A program made the position numbers and the translations under genes. The notes beneath the pieces are model-generated. The model was not told the origin of the DNA. It saw only the letters and a program-made list of their open reading frames with translations, and searched no databases. Below, in pieces: positions 9,827-17,681 of a stretch of DNA of 64,000 nucleotides (position 1 is the first letter of the stretch; the number at the start of each line of letters is the position of its first letter). This DNA comes from JAUHXS01 sp965213575 (lineage in GTDB: Bacteria; Bacteroidota; Bacteroidia; Chitinophagales; JAUHXS01). Location: positions 62,001-126,000 of the forward strand of contig CBDBZN010000037.1 in the NCBI GenBank assembly GCA_965213575.1, given 5' to 3'.

Positions 9827-11434
9827 ATGCACAAGTTAGCTGCTTTCATAGTACTTATTATATACGTAACAATAGGGTTTTCTCAAGAAAATCTAGTCCC
9901 TAATTTTAGTTTTGAAAGGGAAAATGGGTGTCCGATTGGTGCTAGTATATCAGGACAATATGTAAATGAGGTTAAAGAGAATTGTTTAGATTGGGATAGT
10001 CCAATTCCGAGTGCTGACTATTTTAATAAATGTAATAATTTTCCGTCCGGAAACGGAGAAGTAGGAGTTGCTGGAATATTGGGATTTCAAAATAATTTTT
10101 TTGGAAGACAAAGAGCATATAATGGTAATACCTCTCGAAAAGCTTATGCTGGCATTTATGGGGTTCATTTTGGTCCCCTTGGATATGAATATCTTCAAGT
10201 AAAATTAAAAGAACCACTAATTCAAAATTTTAGATATCGAATTGCTTTTCGTATCAGCTTAGCTGACAAATCTCAATTTTCATTGGCTGGATTAGGGGCT
10301 TTGTTAACAGAGTCACCACCATCACCTATTTTAAATTCTTTGCAAGGCAATCCGCAGGTAGTTTACAATGATTTTGTAGATCATACTAAGAAATGGACAA
10401 TTATAGAGGGAACGTTTATAGCGGGAGGAGGAGAAGAATGGTTAACGATCGGTACTTTTAGAAGTGGTGCTAATGTATCTTATCAGCATAAGGAAATTGA
10501 TTTGGAAAACATAATCCCTGGTGCTTATTATTATATTGATGATGTTAAGGTTCATCTTTATCCAAATCCTTGCCAATGCTCAAATTTCTATTTACAACGA
10601 AAAACTTTTAAGGATGGAGAGAGTCATGTAATTCATGCTGAATCGTCTTTAATTGTTGGTAGCAATGTAGGGAAACAATATACTTCTAGTGGGAATGTTA
10701 TTGTAACGATGGGAAGCAATTTGACTTTAAAATCTGGAGAAGATATATATTTGGATGAAGGATTTAAGGTGGAAGAAGGGGCGAGATTTAAAGCTGAGAT
10801 TTCCCACTGCCAACCTAAATCAGGACCAATAACTTTAGGATTTGTTCCTAATGCATTTACTCCAAATGGAGATGGTCAACATGATTTGTTTAGAGTGAGA
10901 GTAGAGAATGCTAACTTTGGGGGTGCAGAAGTCTACAATAGTTCTAGGGAGTTAGTGTATAAAAATTCTTTTATTCCTGTTGAGGGAGATTCAATATTTA
11001 TTGCATGGGATGGAAAACAAAATGGGAATGTATTAAGTCCAGGCGTTTATGACATACTCGTTTCAGCATATAACTGCACACATACTATAGAGAATCAATT
11101 ATATAATGTTACTATGATTATTAATACTAGCAATAAACAAGAATCCAAACTATTACAACATATGTCGATTGACCAACCTTTGTTTCTAGTTTATCCTTCT
11201 CCAACCGATGGAGTTATTGCTATAGTACTTAAAAGCAACATGTCAGCGAATAATACTCGTATTGAAATTTTAGATTTACAAGGTAGAGTAATAGATAACT
11301 TTATATCTGAATTTGAAGAAAATCAACAATCGGTTAACTATACTTTTAAAGATGCTCCGAGTGGTATATACTTTATTCATCTCACAACTTCCGAGGGTAA
11401 GCATTACGTAGAAAAAGTATTTTTAGAAAGGTAG
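9827..11434 (+). CDS. T9SS-secreted protein with 3-coathanger region and two CTD-like modules
   Basis: A 535-residue secreted protein. After the signal peptide (ending FSQ), residues about 20-245 begin NLVPNFSFERENGCP, a common Bacteroidota N-terminal module probably folding as a jelly roll. Cys-rich QCSNF then leads to a 3-coathanger-like stack (about 255-330: GNVIVTMGSNLTLKSGEDI, GFKVEEGARFKAEI). Next comes a CHU_C-type module (about 335-420, FVPNAFTPNGDGQHDLF). Last is a type A sorting domain (about 455-535, YPSPTDGVIAI ... SGIYFIHLTT ... KVFLER). T9SS export to the surface is inferred from the CTD. Two CTD-like modules in one chain is unusual. Paralogous to the gene at 12423. Confidence 0.75.
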   Translation: MHKLAAFIVLIIYVTIGFSQENLVPNFSFERENGCPIGASISGQYVNEVKENCLDWDSPIPSADYFNKCNNFPSGNGEVGVAGILGFQNNFFGRQRAYNGNTSRKAYAGIYGVHFGPLGYEYLQVKLKEPLIQNFRYRIAFRISLADKSQFSLAGLGALLTESPPSPILNSLQGNPQVVYNDFVDHTKKWTIIEGTFIAGGGEEWLTIGTFRSGANVSYQHKEIDLENIIPGAYYYIDDVKVHLYPNPCQCSNFYLQRKTFKDGESHVIHAESSLIVGSNVGKQYTSSGNVIVTMGSNLTLKSGEDIYLDEGFKVEEGARFKAEISHCQPKSGPITLGFVPNAFTPNGDGQHDLFRVRVENANFGGAEVYNSSRELVYKNSFIPVEGDSIFIAWDGKQNGNVLSPGVYDILVSAYNCTHTIENQLYNVTMIINTSNKQESKLLQHMSIDQPLFLVYPSPTDGVIAIVLKSNMSANNTRIEILDLQGRVIDNFISEFEENQQSVNYTFKDAPSGIYFIHLTTSEGKHYVEKVFLER

Positions 11435-11436
11435 CT

Positions 11437-11700
11437 ATGGAAATAGTTATTGAACTTGATCCAGATAAGGGTATTATTAATGATTTTGTAAAACCCTGAC
11501 AAAGTTTAAAACTTTGTCAGGGTTAAATGGCGAATAAACACTTACCGGGTATCTCATCAGCTAAGGAAATTGAAACTAATAATAACAGTTATGACCTCGG
11601 TGAAATGGTAGAGAAACTATTAATTAAAATAGAGGAATTAACTTTATACACAATTGAGCAAGAGGAGAAGATTAGGGCGTTGGAGGGGTTGGTGAAATAG
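11437..11700 (+). pseudogene. Gene-tail cassette, copy 1 (remnant of fibre C-terminus)
   Basis: Directly after the T9SS gene comes a 20-codon ORF (MEIVIELDPDKG..., 11437-11499). A palindrome follows, then a 57-codon ORF at 11527-11700 reading MANKHLPGISSAKEIETN, LGEMVEKLL, IEELTLYTIEQEEKIR. The latter matches the C-terminal tail of the fibre protein (HLPDVPSEK, LGEMDAILL, IEELTLYMIE) but has no gene body. It is best read as a leftover 3' end. The block recurs at 14027-14279 in the same position relative to a T9SS gene. Translation of the small ORFs is possible but unproven. Confidence 0.65.
11492..11524. repeat. 33-bp perfect palindrome inside tail cassette 1
   Basis: Arms AACCCTGACAAAGTTT and AAACTTTGTCAGGGTT (16 bp each) flank a single A. 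It may act as a terminator for the upstream T9SS gene or be a dispersed palindromic repeat. A decayed copy sits at the equivalent place at 14076-14108. Confidence 0.8.
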
Positions 11701-11708
11701 CAAGCCAT

Positions 11709-12410
11709 ATGAAAACAAATATTGTAAAAGTTTATTTATTACTTGCAATGTGCTTTAGTACTGTTAATGCTTTTTGTCAAAATAATCTTTCAGCAGAATT
11801 ATATAGTGGATTAGGTTTTTCCTATAAGTTTTTAAATATAGAAGAATCAGGAGGAAATTCTTTTTATAATGATACAAAATCACCTTTACTGTCTTATGCT
11901 TTGGGAGGAAGAGCAAATATTTACTTTTCAAATAATTTTTCTTTTTTAATAGATATAGGTATAAAAAAATATGGTGATAAAAGTATTTCTATGTATTCTG
12001 GTGACAAAAATTCTCTTCAGGCTGGGCAGATATACAGAAGTATTAATAAGTCTTATAGGAATACAATTGTATGTATGTTAGGTATAGAAAGAAATTTTCT
12101 TGAAAAACATACTCTCTCTTTATCAGGGGGCGTAGGTCATTTTTTTTCTAGTAAACTATATACAACAATAGCATATAAGGAAAAGGCATCAGAAACATTT
12201 ACTACTAATTTAGAAATACTTAGTCATAAATATTATACTTTCTTCCCTTTATTTGAGGTAAGATATGGTTATAAGGTATTTGATGGTTCTAAATTTAAAA
12301 TTTACACTTTATTATCACATGAACATACATTTAATACATTTAAAAAAAATATTGATAGTCTCAAAATTTATTATTCTATTACAAGCATAAGGATAGCTAT
12401 TCGAAAATAA
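11709..12410 (+). CDS. Outer-membrane barrel-like protein (233 aa)
   Basis: A signal peptide (MKTNIVKVYLLLAMCFSTVNAFC-Q) precedes barrel-like strands: LSAELYSGLGFSYKFLNI, YALGGRANIYFSNNFSFLID, TIVCMLGIERNF, LSLSGGVGHFFSS. The last strand is YYSITSIRIAIRK. It has the layout of the other small barrels of the island but is clearly diverged. The partner T9SS-type gene starts 12 bp downstream, repeating the barrel-plus-secreted-protein pattern. No specific family or function is recognised. Confidence 0.55.
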   Translation: MKTNIVKVYLLLAMCFSTVNAFCQNNLSAELYSGLGFSYKFLNIEESGGNSFYNDTKSPLLSYALGGRANIYFSNNFSFLIDIGIKKYGDKSISMYSGDKNSLQAGQIYRSINKSYRNTIVCMLGIERNFLEKHTLSLSGGVGHFFSSKLYTTIAYKEKASETFTTNLEILSHKYYTFFPLFEVRYGYKVFDGSKFKIYTLLSHEHTFNTFKKNIDSLKIYYSITSIRIAIRK

Positions 12411-12422
12411 AAACAAGCCTTT

Positions 12423-14024
12423 ATGAAATTTATAATCATTATCTCTACTAACTTATTTTTCTTACAAATGAGTTTTTGTCAAATAAACTTGATAATAAAT
12501 CCCGGCTTTGAAGATATAAAAAGCTGTCCAAATGAACCTCAGGCCATTGATCCAGATTTATTTCCTTCTTGGATAGATAACTGGTTTCAATACAAGGGAA
12601 GTTCTGATTTATACAGATATGATCCATCAGGTAATTGTATCAATACTCCTTTTATGGCGAATTTCAATAACCCATATCAAGGAAAAGGCTATGCCGGTAT
12701 AAAAATAGGAGGACATGATTTTTTCGCTGAAATTGGAGAAATGCTAACAGGTAGTTTATCTTCTCCATTAATTGCTAATCAAGAATATTATTTCGAGTTT
12801 TATGCACATTCACAGAAAGGAACTGGAGTTCTTCCTAATCAATATGCAAATAATGCAGAAATTAATTTATTTTCTGCCTATTTCACTATAGAACGACCAG
12901 TAGATGTACCTGACAATTATAATTCTGTTTTTTCAAATGTAGATAACGGACCAGTTGCTAGTAATCAAGGTTGGGTAAAGGTTTATGGTTCCTTTATTGC
13001 AAAGGGTGGTGAGTTATTTTTCACAGTGGGGAAATCTTTATTGACTTCATACTTTGGTGACTTAGTTGAATATTCTCAAGGATATTATTACTTAGATGCA
13101 TTTAAGCTTTATCCAACTGGAAATATAAGACCTAATTTGTGTTGTCCGGATACAGTTTGTATAGAAGATGTAGGTACTGGTAACAATGATTTTTTACAAA
13201 AAAAGGTTGAAAGTACTTCGCTTATAAAAGCTGGTTTTGATGTTGGAATTCCAAATAAAGAAGGTGATGTAATTGTAAAGAATGGACAAAAGGTTGAATT
13301 TAGAGCTGGAGAGGAAATACTTCTAGTTAACGGGTTTTCTACAGAACTAGGTTCTGAATTTGTTGCCACAATAGAAAGTTGTAACCCTTTTATGGATTTC
13401 CCACAACCCGAAATATTATTTGTTCCAAATGGAGTGGGAGAATGTTCTAAGTTTTGTATTCAAGGTGAAGATATTTTTAGCTATAAATTAGATATGGCAA
13501 CAATACAGCCGACTCAACCACAATATCAATATTACACAGAAGGAATAGTCCGGGACTATTCATCTGCACGCATTTGTATAGATGTACCTACATACTCCCT
13601 TCGGTTTGTATGGGCATACTATTTAAAGGTCTTTAATTGTGAAGGTGATTCAATTTCAAAATTGGGAAACTTGACTGTAGAAGGCTGTACTCAAAAAACT
13701 GATTATAATGAAGAGAAGTCAGAAAGCCTAAGAGAAGACACCCTTAATAACGACCCCTCTTTAACAAACCTGTTTTTTAAAGTTTATCCTTCTCCAACCG
13801 ATGGTGCTATAAATATTAAATATAGTTTTAAAGAAAATAAGGAAGGTGCAATTATTGAAATATTAGATTTTCAAGGTAAAATAATAGATAAATTCATTCC
13901 TTTATTTGGAGAAAACCAACAATTGGTAAACTATACGTTTAAAGATGCTCCAAGTGGTATATACTTTGTCCACCTTACTACTAATAGTGATCATTTCGTA
14001 GAGAAAGTATTCTTGGAAAGATAG
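12423..14024 (+). CDS. T9SS-secreted protein, paralog of the 9827 gene (533 aa)
   Basis: The domain order resembles the upstream paralog. A signal peptide (ending FCQ) is followed by INLIINPGFEDIKSCPNEPQ, a jelly-roll-like region to about residue 240, and a Cys-rich linker (NLCCPDTVC). A 3-coathanger-like stretch follows (about 270-320, GDVIVKNGQKVEFRAGEEI). The next module, which is CHU_C-like in the paralog, has lost the FTPNGDG signature here (EILFVPNGVGECSKFC). The type A sorting domain is intact (about 455-533, YPSPTDGAINIKY ... DAPSGIYFVHLTT ... VEKVFLER). The last 80 codons and the sequence after the stop are close to the first copy, indicating duplication. Surface export by T9SS is inferred. 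Confidence 0.72.
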   Translation: MKFIIIISTNLFFLQMSFCQINLIINPGFEDIKSCPNEPQAIDPDLFPSWIDNWFQYKGSSDLYRYDPSGNCINTPFMANFNNPYQGKGYAGIKIGGHDFFAEIGEMLTGSLSSPLIANQEYYFEFYAHSQKGTGVLPNQYANNAEINLFSAYFTIERPVDVPDNYNSVFSNVDNGPVASNQGWVKVYGSFIAKGGELFFTVGKSLLTSYFGDLVEYSQGYYYLDAFKLYPTGNIRPNLCCPDTVCIEDVGTGNNDFLQKKVESTSLIKAGFDVGIPNKEGDVIVKNGQKVEFRAGEEILLVNGFSTELGSEFVATIESCNPFMDFPQPEILFVPNGVGECSKFCIQGEDIFSYKLDMATIQPTQPQYQYYTEGIVRDYSSARICIDVPTYSLRFVWAYYLKVFNCEGDSISKLGNLTVEGCTQKTDYNEEKSESLREDTLNNDPSLTNLFFKVYPSPTDGAINIKYSFKENKEGAIIEILDFQGKIIDKFIPLFGENQQLVNYTFKDAPSGIYFVHLTTNSDHFVEKVFLER

Positions 14025-14026
14025 CT

Positions 14027-14279
14027 ATGGAAATAGTTATTGAACTTGATGAAGGCAGCACTAATAATTTCGAAAAACTCTGCCAAAGTTTTAAATTTTG
14101 TCAGGGTTAAAGTGGCGAATAAACACTTACCGGGTATCTCATCAGCTAAGGAAATTGCAACTAACAATAGTTATGACCTCGGCGAAATGGTAGAGAAACT
14201 GTTGATTAAAGTAGAAGAATTAACTTTATACACAATTGAACAAGAGGAGAAGATTAGGGAGTTGGAAGGATTTAGTTAA
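14027..14279 (+). pseudogene. Gene-tail cassette, copy 2 (remnant of fibre C-terminus)
   Basis: The same block as 11437-11700. MEIVIELDEGSTNNF begins at 14027 and reads to a stop at 14108-14110. The tail VANKHLPGISSAKEIATN, LGEMVEKLL, VEELTLYTIEQEEKIREL follows at 14112-14279. In this copy decay of the palindrome opens a frame from 14040 or 14049 straight into the tail (79 codons from TTG 14040), but nothing suggests a real start there. The cassette shows that the T9SS gene and its trailing remnant were duplicated together. Confidence 0.65.
14076..14108. repeat. Degenerate copy of the 33-bp palindrome
   Basis: AACTCTGCCAAAGTTT...AAATTTTGTCAGGGTT aligns to the perfect palindrome at 11492-11524 with three arm differences. 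Because these sit on one arm each, the stem no longer pairs fully. This copy is older or no longer selected. Confidence 0.7.
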
Positions 14280-14304
14280 GCGATAAAGATTAATATAAAC
14301 TTGC

Positions 14305-14886
14305 ATGAGAAATGCTATGATGAAATTATTTTTTAAAATATTATTTATTTCATTTTGTTTTTGCGGCTTTGCTCAAAATGATTCCGTAACTAATAAATGG
14401 TCAGTGGGAGTAAATTATACAAACATTTTCCCAATTTTTAACACCCCTGATTATGGAATTGCACATCAGATTAACTTATTAATTAGATATAAGCGATTAT
14501 ATATATTACCTGGATTAGATGTCCAAGGATTCGGTATACTAGGGAAAAAAATTGAAATCTGCTATGAAGTATTTAGGCAAAAAAAAGAAAAATTTTCTAT
14601 TCAAACATATCATGGATTTCGTGGTTTTAATTATAAAATTGGAGCCGGGCCTCCACTAGGTGTCCTGCCCACACGTAGAGATAATTTTGGGCCATATTAT
14701 TATTTTAATAAGATTAGAATACTTGAGTTAGGAGGAGTATTTCAACTTAGGGTTAGCGACTTACTTTATTTTAACTCTTCATTTGCGCTAGCACGAATTC
14801 ATCAATTGAGTGATCCATTTGATAAAGAATATAAATTTTGGAGTTTTTATACAAAAGCAGGGTTTAGTTTTATTATCCTTAAATAA
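14305..14886 (+). CDS. Outer-membrane barrel-like protein with GAGPP motif (193 aa)
   Basis: The signal peptide reads MMKLFFKILFISFCFCGFA-Q; the start could be 14305, 14317 or 14320. The body has the beta pattern of a small barrel: WSVGVNYTNIFPIFNTP, FRGFNYKIGAGPPLGVLPT, ILELGGVFQLRV. It ends FYTKAGFSFIILK. The gene at 15019 is a clear paralog, sharing the NYTNI and NY(K/R)IGAGPP(L/I)G(V/I)LPT stretches. A truncated T9SS gene follows 7 bp downstream. Function unknown. Confidence 0.6.
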   Translation: MRNAMMKLFFKILFISFCFCGFAQNDSVTNKWSVGVNYTNIFPIFNTPDYGIAHQINLLIRYKRLYILPGLDVQGFGILGKKIEICYEVFRQKKEKFSIQTYHGFRGFNYKIGAGPPLGVLPTRRDNFGPYYYFNKIRILELGGVFQLRVSDLLYFNSSFALARIHQLSDPFDKEYKFWSFYTKAGFSFIILK

Positions 14887-14893
14887 GAAGATT

Positions 14894-15007
14894 ATGAATA
14901 AATATTTTAGAGGAATGTGGTTATTTACCATTATTATATTTTCTAATATTATTGCACAAAATTTAGTCCTAAATGGAGGATTTGAAAACCGGTATTGTTG
15001 CCCCTGA
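14894..15007 (+). pseudogene. 5' fragment of a T9SS-secreted protein gene (37 aa)
   Basis: It encodes a signal peptide (MNKYFRGMWLFTIIIFSNIIA-Q) and NLVLNGGFENRYCCP, the N-terminus of the 9827/12423 family, then stops at 15005. Nothing more of the gene remains: the next barrel gene starts at 15019. It is a truncated partner gene of the 14305 barrel. Confidence 0.7.
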
Positions 15008-15018
15008 AGGTTTTAACC

Positions 15019-15612
15019 ATGAAAAGTATAAAAACAATACCTGTTATATTATTATTGGGACTATTGTTAAAGAATTGCTATGCTCAAGATGATACAATTA
15101 AAACTAAAAATTGGTCTTTAGGTGTGAACTATACAAATATTATATCCATATTTAAAAGCCCTCATTATGGATATGTACACCAATTTAACACGCTACTAAA
15201 ATGTAATAAGGTATCTTTAGTTTTAGGCTTAGAATATCAGCAACAGGGAATTTTTGGAAAACATTTGGGAATAAGATATCAGATATATTCGACAGAAATG
15301 AAAAAATACAAAATAGAAATTTATAATACTGTCAGAAATTTTAATTATAGAATTGGAGCAGGTCCACCTATAGGTATTTTGCCTACTAAGAACGATCATT
15401 ACGATCCATATGTATACGAAGTACAAACATGGGTAATTGATGTTGGTGGTATCTATTCATATAGAATATTAAAAAGTTTATTTATAGAGCTTTCTGTAGG
15501 AGTTACATATTCTAATAAGTACTTAACCTCTGATATTTACAATATTAAAACTTACACAAAACAGTATTATTTAAGCTCCAAAATGGGATTAACTTATAGT
15601 TTTAAATTATGA
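15019..15612 (+). CDS. Outer-membrane barrel-like protein, paralog of 14305 (197 aa)
   Basis: The ATG at 15019 gives a good signal peptide (MKSIKTIPVILLLGLLLKNCYA-Q). The frame is open from 14995, but that start would precede the signal. WSLGVNYTNIISIFKSPHYG and FNYRIGAGPPIGILPTK align with the 14305 product, so the two arose by duplication and have diverged through most of their length. The last strand is LSSKMGLTYSFKL. The stop overlaps the ATG of the next ORF (ATGA), implying translational coupling to that remnant or fusion gene. Confidence 0.62.
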   Translation: MKSIKTIPVILLLGLLLKNCYAQDDTIKTKNWSLGVNYTNIISIFKSPHYGYVHQFNTLLKCNKVSLVLGLEYQQQGIFGKHLGIRYQIYSTEMKKYKIEIYNTVRNFNYRIGAGPPIGILPTKNDHYDPYVYEVQTWVIDVGGIYSYRILKSLFIELSVGVTYSNKYLTSDIYNIKTYTKQYYLSSKMGLTYSFKL

Positions 15613-15875
15613 TTAAAAATTTTACATTATTATTTATTTTGATTTTTAGTAATGGATTTACTGAAAATTTGGTGCCGAATTCTAGCTTTGAAGAAAGATT
15701 TTGTTGTCCAATAGGTTACAATTCTTCATCAGATACAATAGACTGTTTAAATAATTGGCAAATTCCAAAAAGCAAACTTATTAATTGTGCAGGACCTGGC
15801 ACATCTGATATTTTAACATATGCAATTGAGCAGGAAGAGAAGATTAGGGAGTTGGAACGACAATTTAGCAAATAA
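15609..15875 (+). pseudogene. Fusion of a T9SS-protein N-terminus to the tail-cassette C-terminus (88 aa)
   Basis: A signal peptide and ENLVPNSSFEERFCCPIGYN come from the N-terminal family of 9827/12423. After GPGTSD the sequence switches to ILTYAIEQEEKIRELERQ, the end of the tail cassette (compare ELTLYTIEQEEKIR). About 400 residues of a normal family member are missing. The frame is open across the junction, so an 88-residue secreted peptide could be made. It has no sorting domain and is probably the product of an internal deletion between a gene and its trailing tail. Confidence 0.68.
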
Positions 15876-15896
15876 CCTATTGGCTTAAAACTATAT

Positions 15897-16439
15897 ATGA
15901 AAAAGTATATGCTGTTATTTTATTTTCTAATATTATTTAGTTTCGGATTTGCACAGGAACGACTACATAAAGTGGTTTATGCTGAAGCATTAGGTTTTAC
16001 ATTTCTTTATTCACTAAATTTCGAATTCGATTTTAAAGATTCTTCAATGACCAATTTTGTATCCTATAGAACAGGATTATCATATTCCAACTTTAATTCT
16101 GATAAAATTGGTGTTTTAACTTATGGGGTGGCATTACAATATAACATTTATTTAAAAAGACGTCTTTTTTTAGTAGCTTCAATATTACCAGTTTTACTAT
16201 TAAACACTAGTAAAAATTTTATTCCTATTAATGGAAATAGTAACACAAATTCCTACTATCCAAGAGGATATATTGACACAGAGGTATCCTTGAAGTGGTG
16301 TCCAACAGAAGAGCAGAGAGTTTTTATAAAAGCGTGTTTGGGTTTCCAAATTTTTGATTATAGCTACAACTCTGAATTTAAAATGATTGAGTCTAACTTT
16401 CAACCATATTTAGGAATTGGAATAGGATATGGTTTTTAA
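15897..16439 (+). CDS. Outer-membrane barrel-like protein, ERLHKVVYAEALG type (180 aa)
   Basis: A signal peptide (MKKYMLLFYFLILFSFGFA-Q) is followed by ERLHKVVYAEALGFTFLYSL and further beta strands (YRTGLSYSNFN, LTYGVALQYNIYL, LKWCPTEEQRVFIKACLGFQ). It ends FQPYLGIGIGYGF. The gene at 17127 shares the first ~30 mature residues almost exactly, with nearly identical DNA there, and then diverges. The family is seen in Bacteroidota as short hypothetical barrels. Function unknown. Confidence 0.6.
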   Translation: MKKYMLLFYFLILFSFGFAQERLHKVVYAEALGFTFLYSLNFEFDFKDSSMTNFVSYRTGLSYSNFNSDKIGVLTYGVALQYNIYLKRRLFLVASILPVLLLNTSKNFIPINGNSNTNSYYPRGYIDTEVSLKWCPTEEQRVFIKACLGFQIFDYSYNSEFKMIESNFQPYLGIGIGYGF

Positions 16440-16448
16440 AAATAGAAT

Positions 16449-16525
16449 ATGAGAATTATAATTATCCTTTTAGAATCTTTAAAGCTTTTTGCCAAGTAAA
16501 CTTAGTTAACATATATTGAAAGTTT
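16449..16525 (+). pseudogene. Decayed 5' remnant of a T9SS-secreted protein gene
   Basis: An ATG at 16449 starts a hydrophobic leader (MRIIIILLESLKLF). After a one-base shift it continues C-QVNLVN, resembling the signal-peptide end and NLVxN start of the T9SS proteins of this island. Stops follow in all useful frames. Its position just after a barrel gene is where the partner gene lies in the intact units. The match is short, so confidence is moderate. Confidence 0.4.
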
Positions 16526-16572
16526 ACAAAAAGTTTCTATAATAACATCTGAAAGAATTGAAAATATATATT

Positions 16573-17070
16573 ATGTGTTTTAAAATAAATTATTACTTAA
16601 CAATATTAATTTTTCAGTTTTTATTTGCAATCTCTTTGCAAGCTCAAGATACTCCTGCTTTTAAGTATCTAATTGGTGGGCAGGGCGAGTTTGAATATAT
16701 AAATGCTAATAAAGTTGACATTAGATACTTATCGTTATCGATAGCACCTCAATTTGGATATTTTATTACCAAAAGTATTGTTGGTGGAGCGAGTATAAAT
16801 TATAGCTACCTAAAAGGAGATGATGTTGAGTCTTCTAATTTCGGTACTAAGTTTTTTTCAAGATACTATGTGCATTCGGTTAACATATTTGCTGAGGCAA
16901 ACTACGGAATAGATTTTATGCCGGTAAACCACAGTATTGGTTTAGGATTGGGCTATATAATATATTTGACAAATAATTTAACAATTGAGCCTATGTTAAA
17001 TTATAATATAGATAAATATATTCATAAAGTTAATTTTTCCATAGGCGTGCAAGGGTATATAATTAGATGA
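16573..17070 (+). CDS. Outer-membrane barrel-like protein (about 165 aa)
   Basis: The frame is open from a TTG at 16558. The ATG at 16573 gives the more normal leader MCFKINYYLTILIFQFLFAISLQA-Q. It has OMP_b-brl-like strands: YLSLSIAPQFGYFITKSIVGGASINYSY, VNIFAEANYGIDF, SIGLGLGYIIYLTNNLTIEPMLNY. The C-terminus is VNFSIGVQGYIIR. It resembles the N-terminal signature of the outer-membrane beta-barrel family more than its neighbours do. A remnant of the same 3' end lies at 17682-17732, so a second copy once existed. Confidence 0.62.
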   Translation: MCFKINYYLTILIFQFLFAISLQAQDTPAFKYLIGGQGEFEYINANKVDIRYLSLSIAPQFGYFITKSIVGGASINYSYLKGDDVESSNFGTKFFSRYYVHSVNIFAEANYGIDFMPVNHSIGLGLGYIIYLTNNLTIEPMLNYNIDKYIHKVNFSIGVQGYIIR

Positions 17071-17126
17071 TTTAGTATTCTATCAAGGCGTGCGTAGTTT
17101 TATTTAAAAATAAATAATTGCCAACT

Positions 17127-17681
17127 ATGAAAATTCTTTTACAGACATATGTCATTATTCTATTATTTAATTTTCTAATATTATCTAGTTTCGGATTTGC
17201 ACAGGAACGACTACATAAAGTGGTTTATGCTGAAGCATTAGGTTTTGCATCTCCATTTTCAGTAAATTTTGAATTCGATTTTGCTGATTCAGCCATACAT
17301 AATTTTTTTTCTTATCGTTTAGGAATCAGCTATCCATATATAGTATTTAAAAACAGAAACTATGTAAATATTGGAGCAAGTATCGGATACAATTGGATGT
17401 TATCTCAACAGGCTTTCATTGAAACTTCCATAATAAAGGAAGTTAAATTTTGTATTGGTAAAGAAAGTATTCCCTCTTCAGTTATGAGGGAATCTTTCTA
17501 CCCGAGAGGAAGTTCCATCTTAAGTCTTGCTTTAAAATCTTCTTTAAAGAAACATCCTCGAATATATATAAAACCCAGTGTCATAGTAAGAATATTAAGT
17601 TTTGGATTTAATTCAGATTATAGGTGGTTTGATTCTGAAATCACACCTTACGTAGGTATAGCAGGAGGGATAAAGTTTTAA
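17127..17681 (+). CDS. Outer-membrane barrel-like protein, paralog of 15897 (184 aa)
   Basis: The ATG at 17127 is preferred to the in-frame TTG at 17118. The signal peptide is MKILLQTYVIILLFNFLILSSFGFA-Q. ERLHKVVYAEALGF is identical to the 15897 product, including about 60 bp of nearly identical DNA, while the rest is strongly diverged. It ends ITPYVGIAGGIKF, a barrel-like terminus. The sharp boundary between identical 5' DNA and diverged 3' DNA suggests gene conversion or recombination at the leader. Confidence 0.6.
   Translation: MKILLQTYVIILLFNFLILSSFGFAQERLHKVVYAEALGFASPFSVNFEFDFADSAIHNFFSYRLGISYPYIVFKNRNYVNIGASIGYNWMLSQQAFIETSIIKEVKFCIGKESIPSSVMRESFYPRGSSILSLALKSSLKKHPRIYIKPSVIVRILSFGFNSDYRWFDSEITPYVGIAGGIKF

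Noticed and set aside
14040..14279. A 79-codon ORF as an independent gene
   Set aside because: It opens only because the palindrome decayed, and its start (TTG) lies inside remnant sequence. It is the tail cassette, annotated as a remnant.
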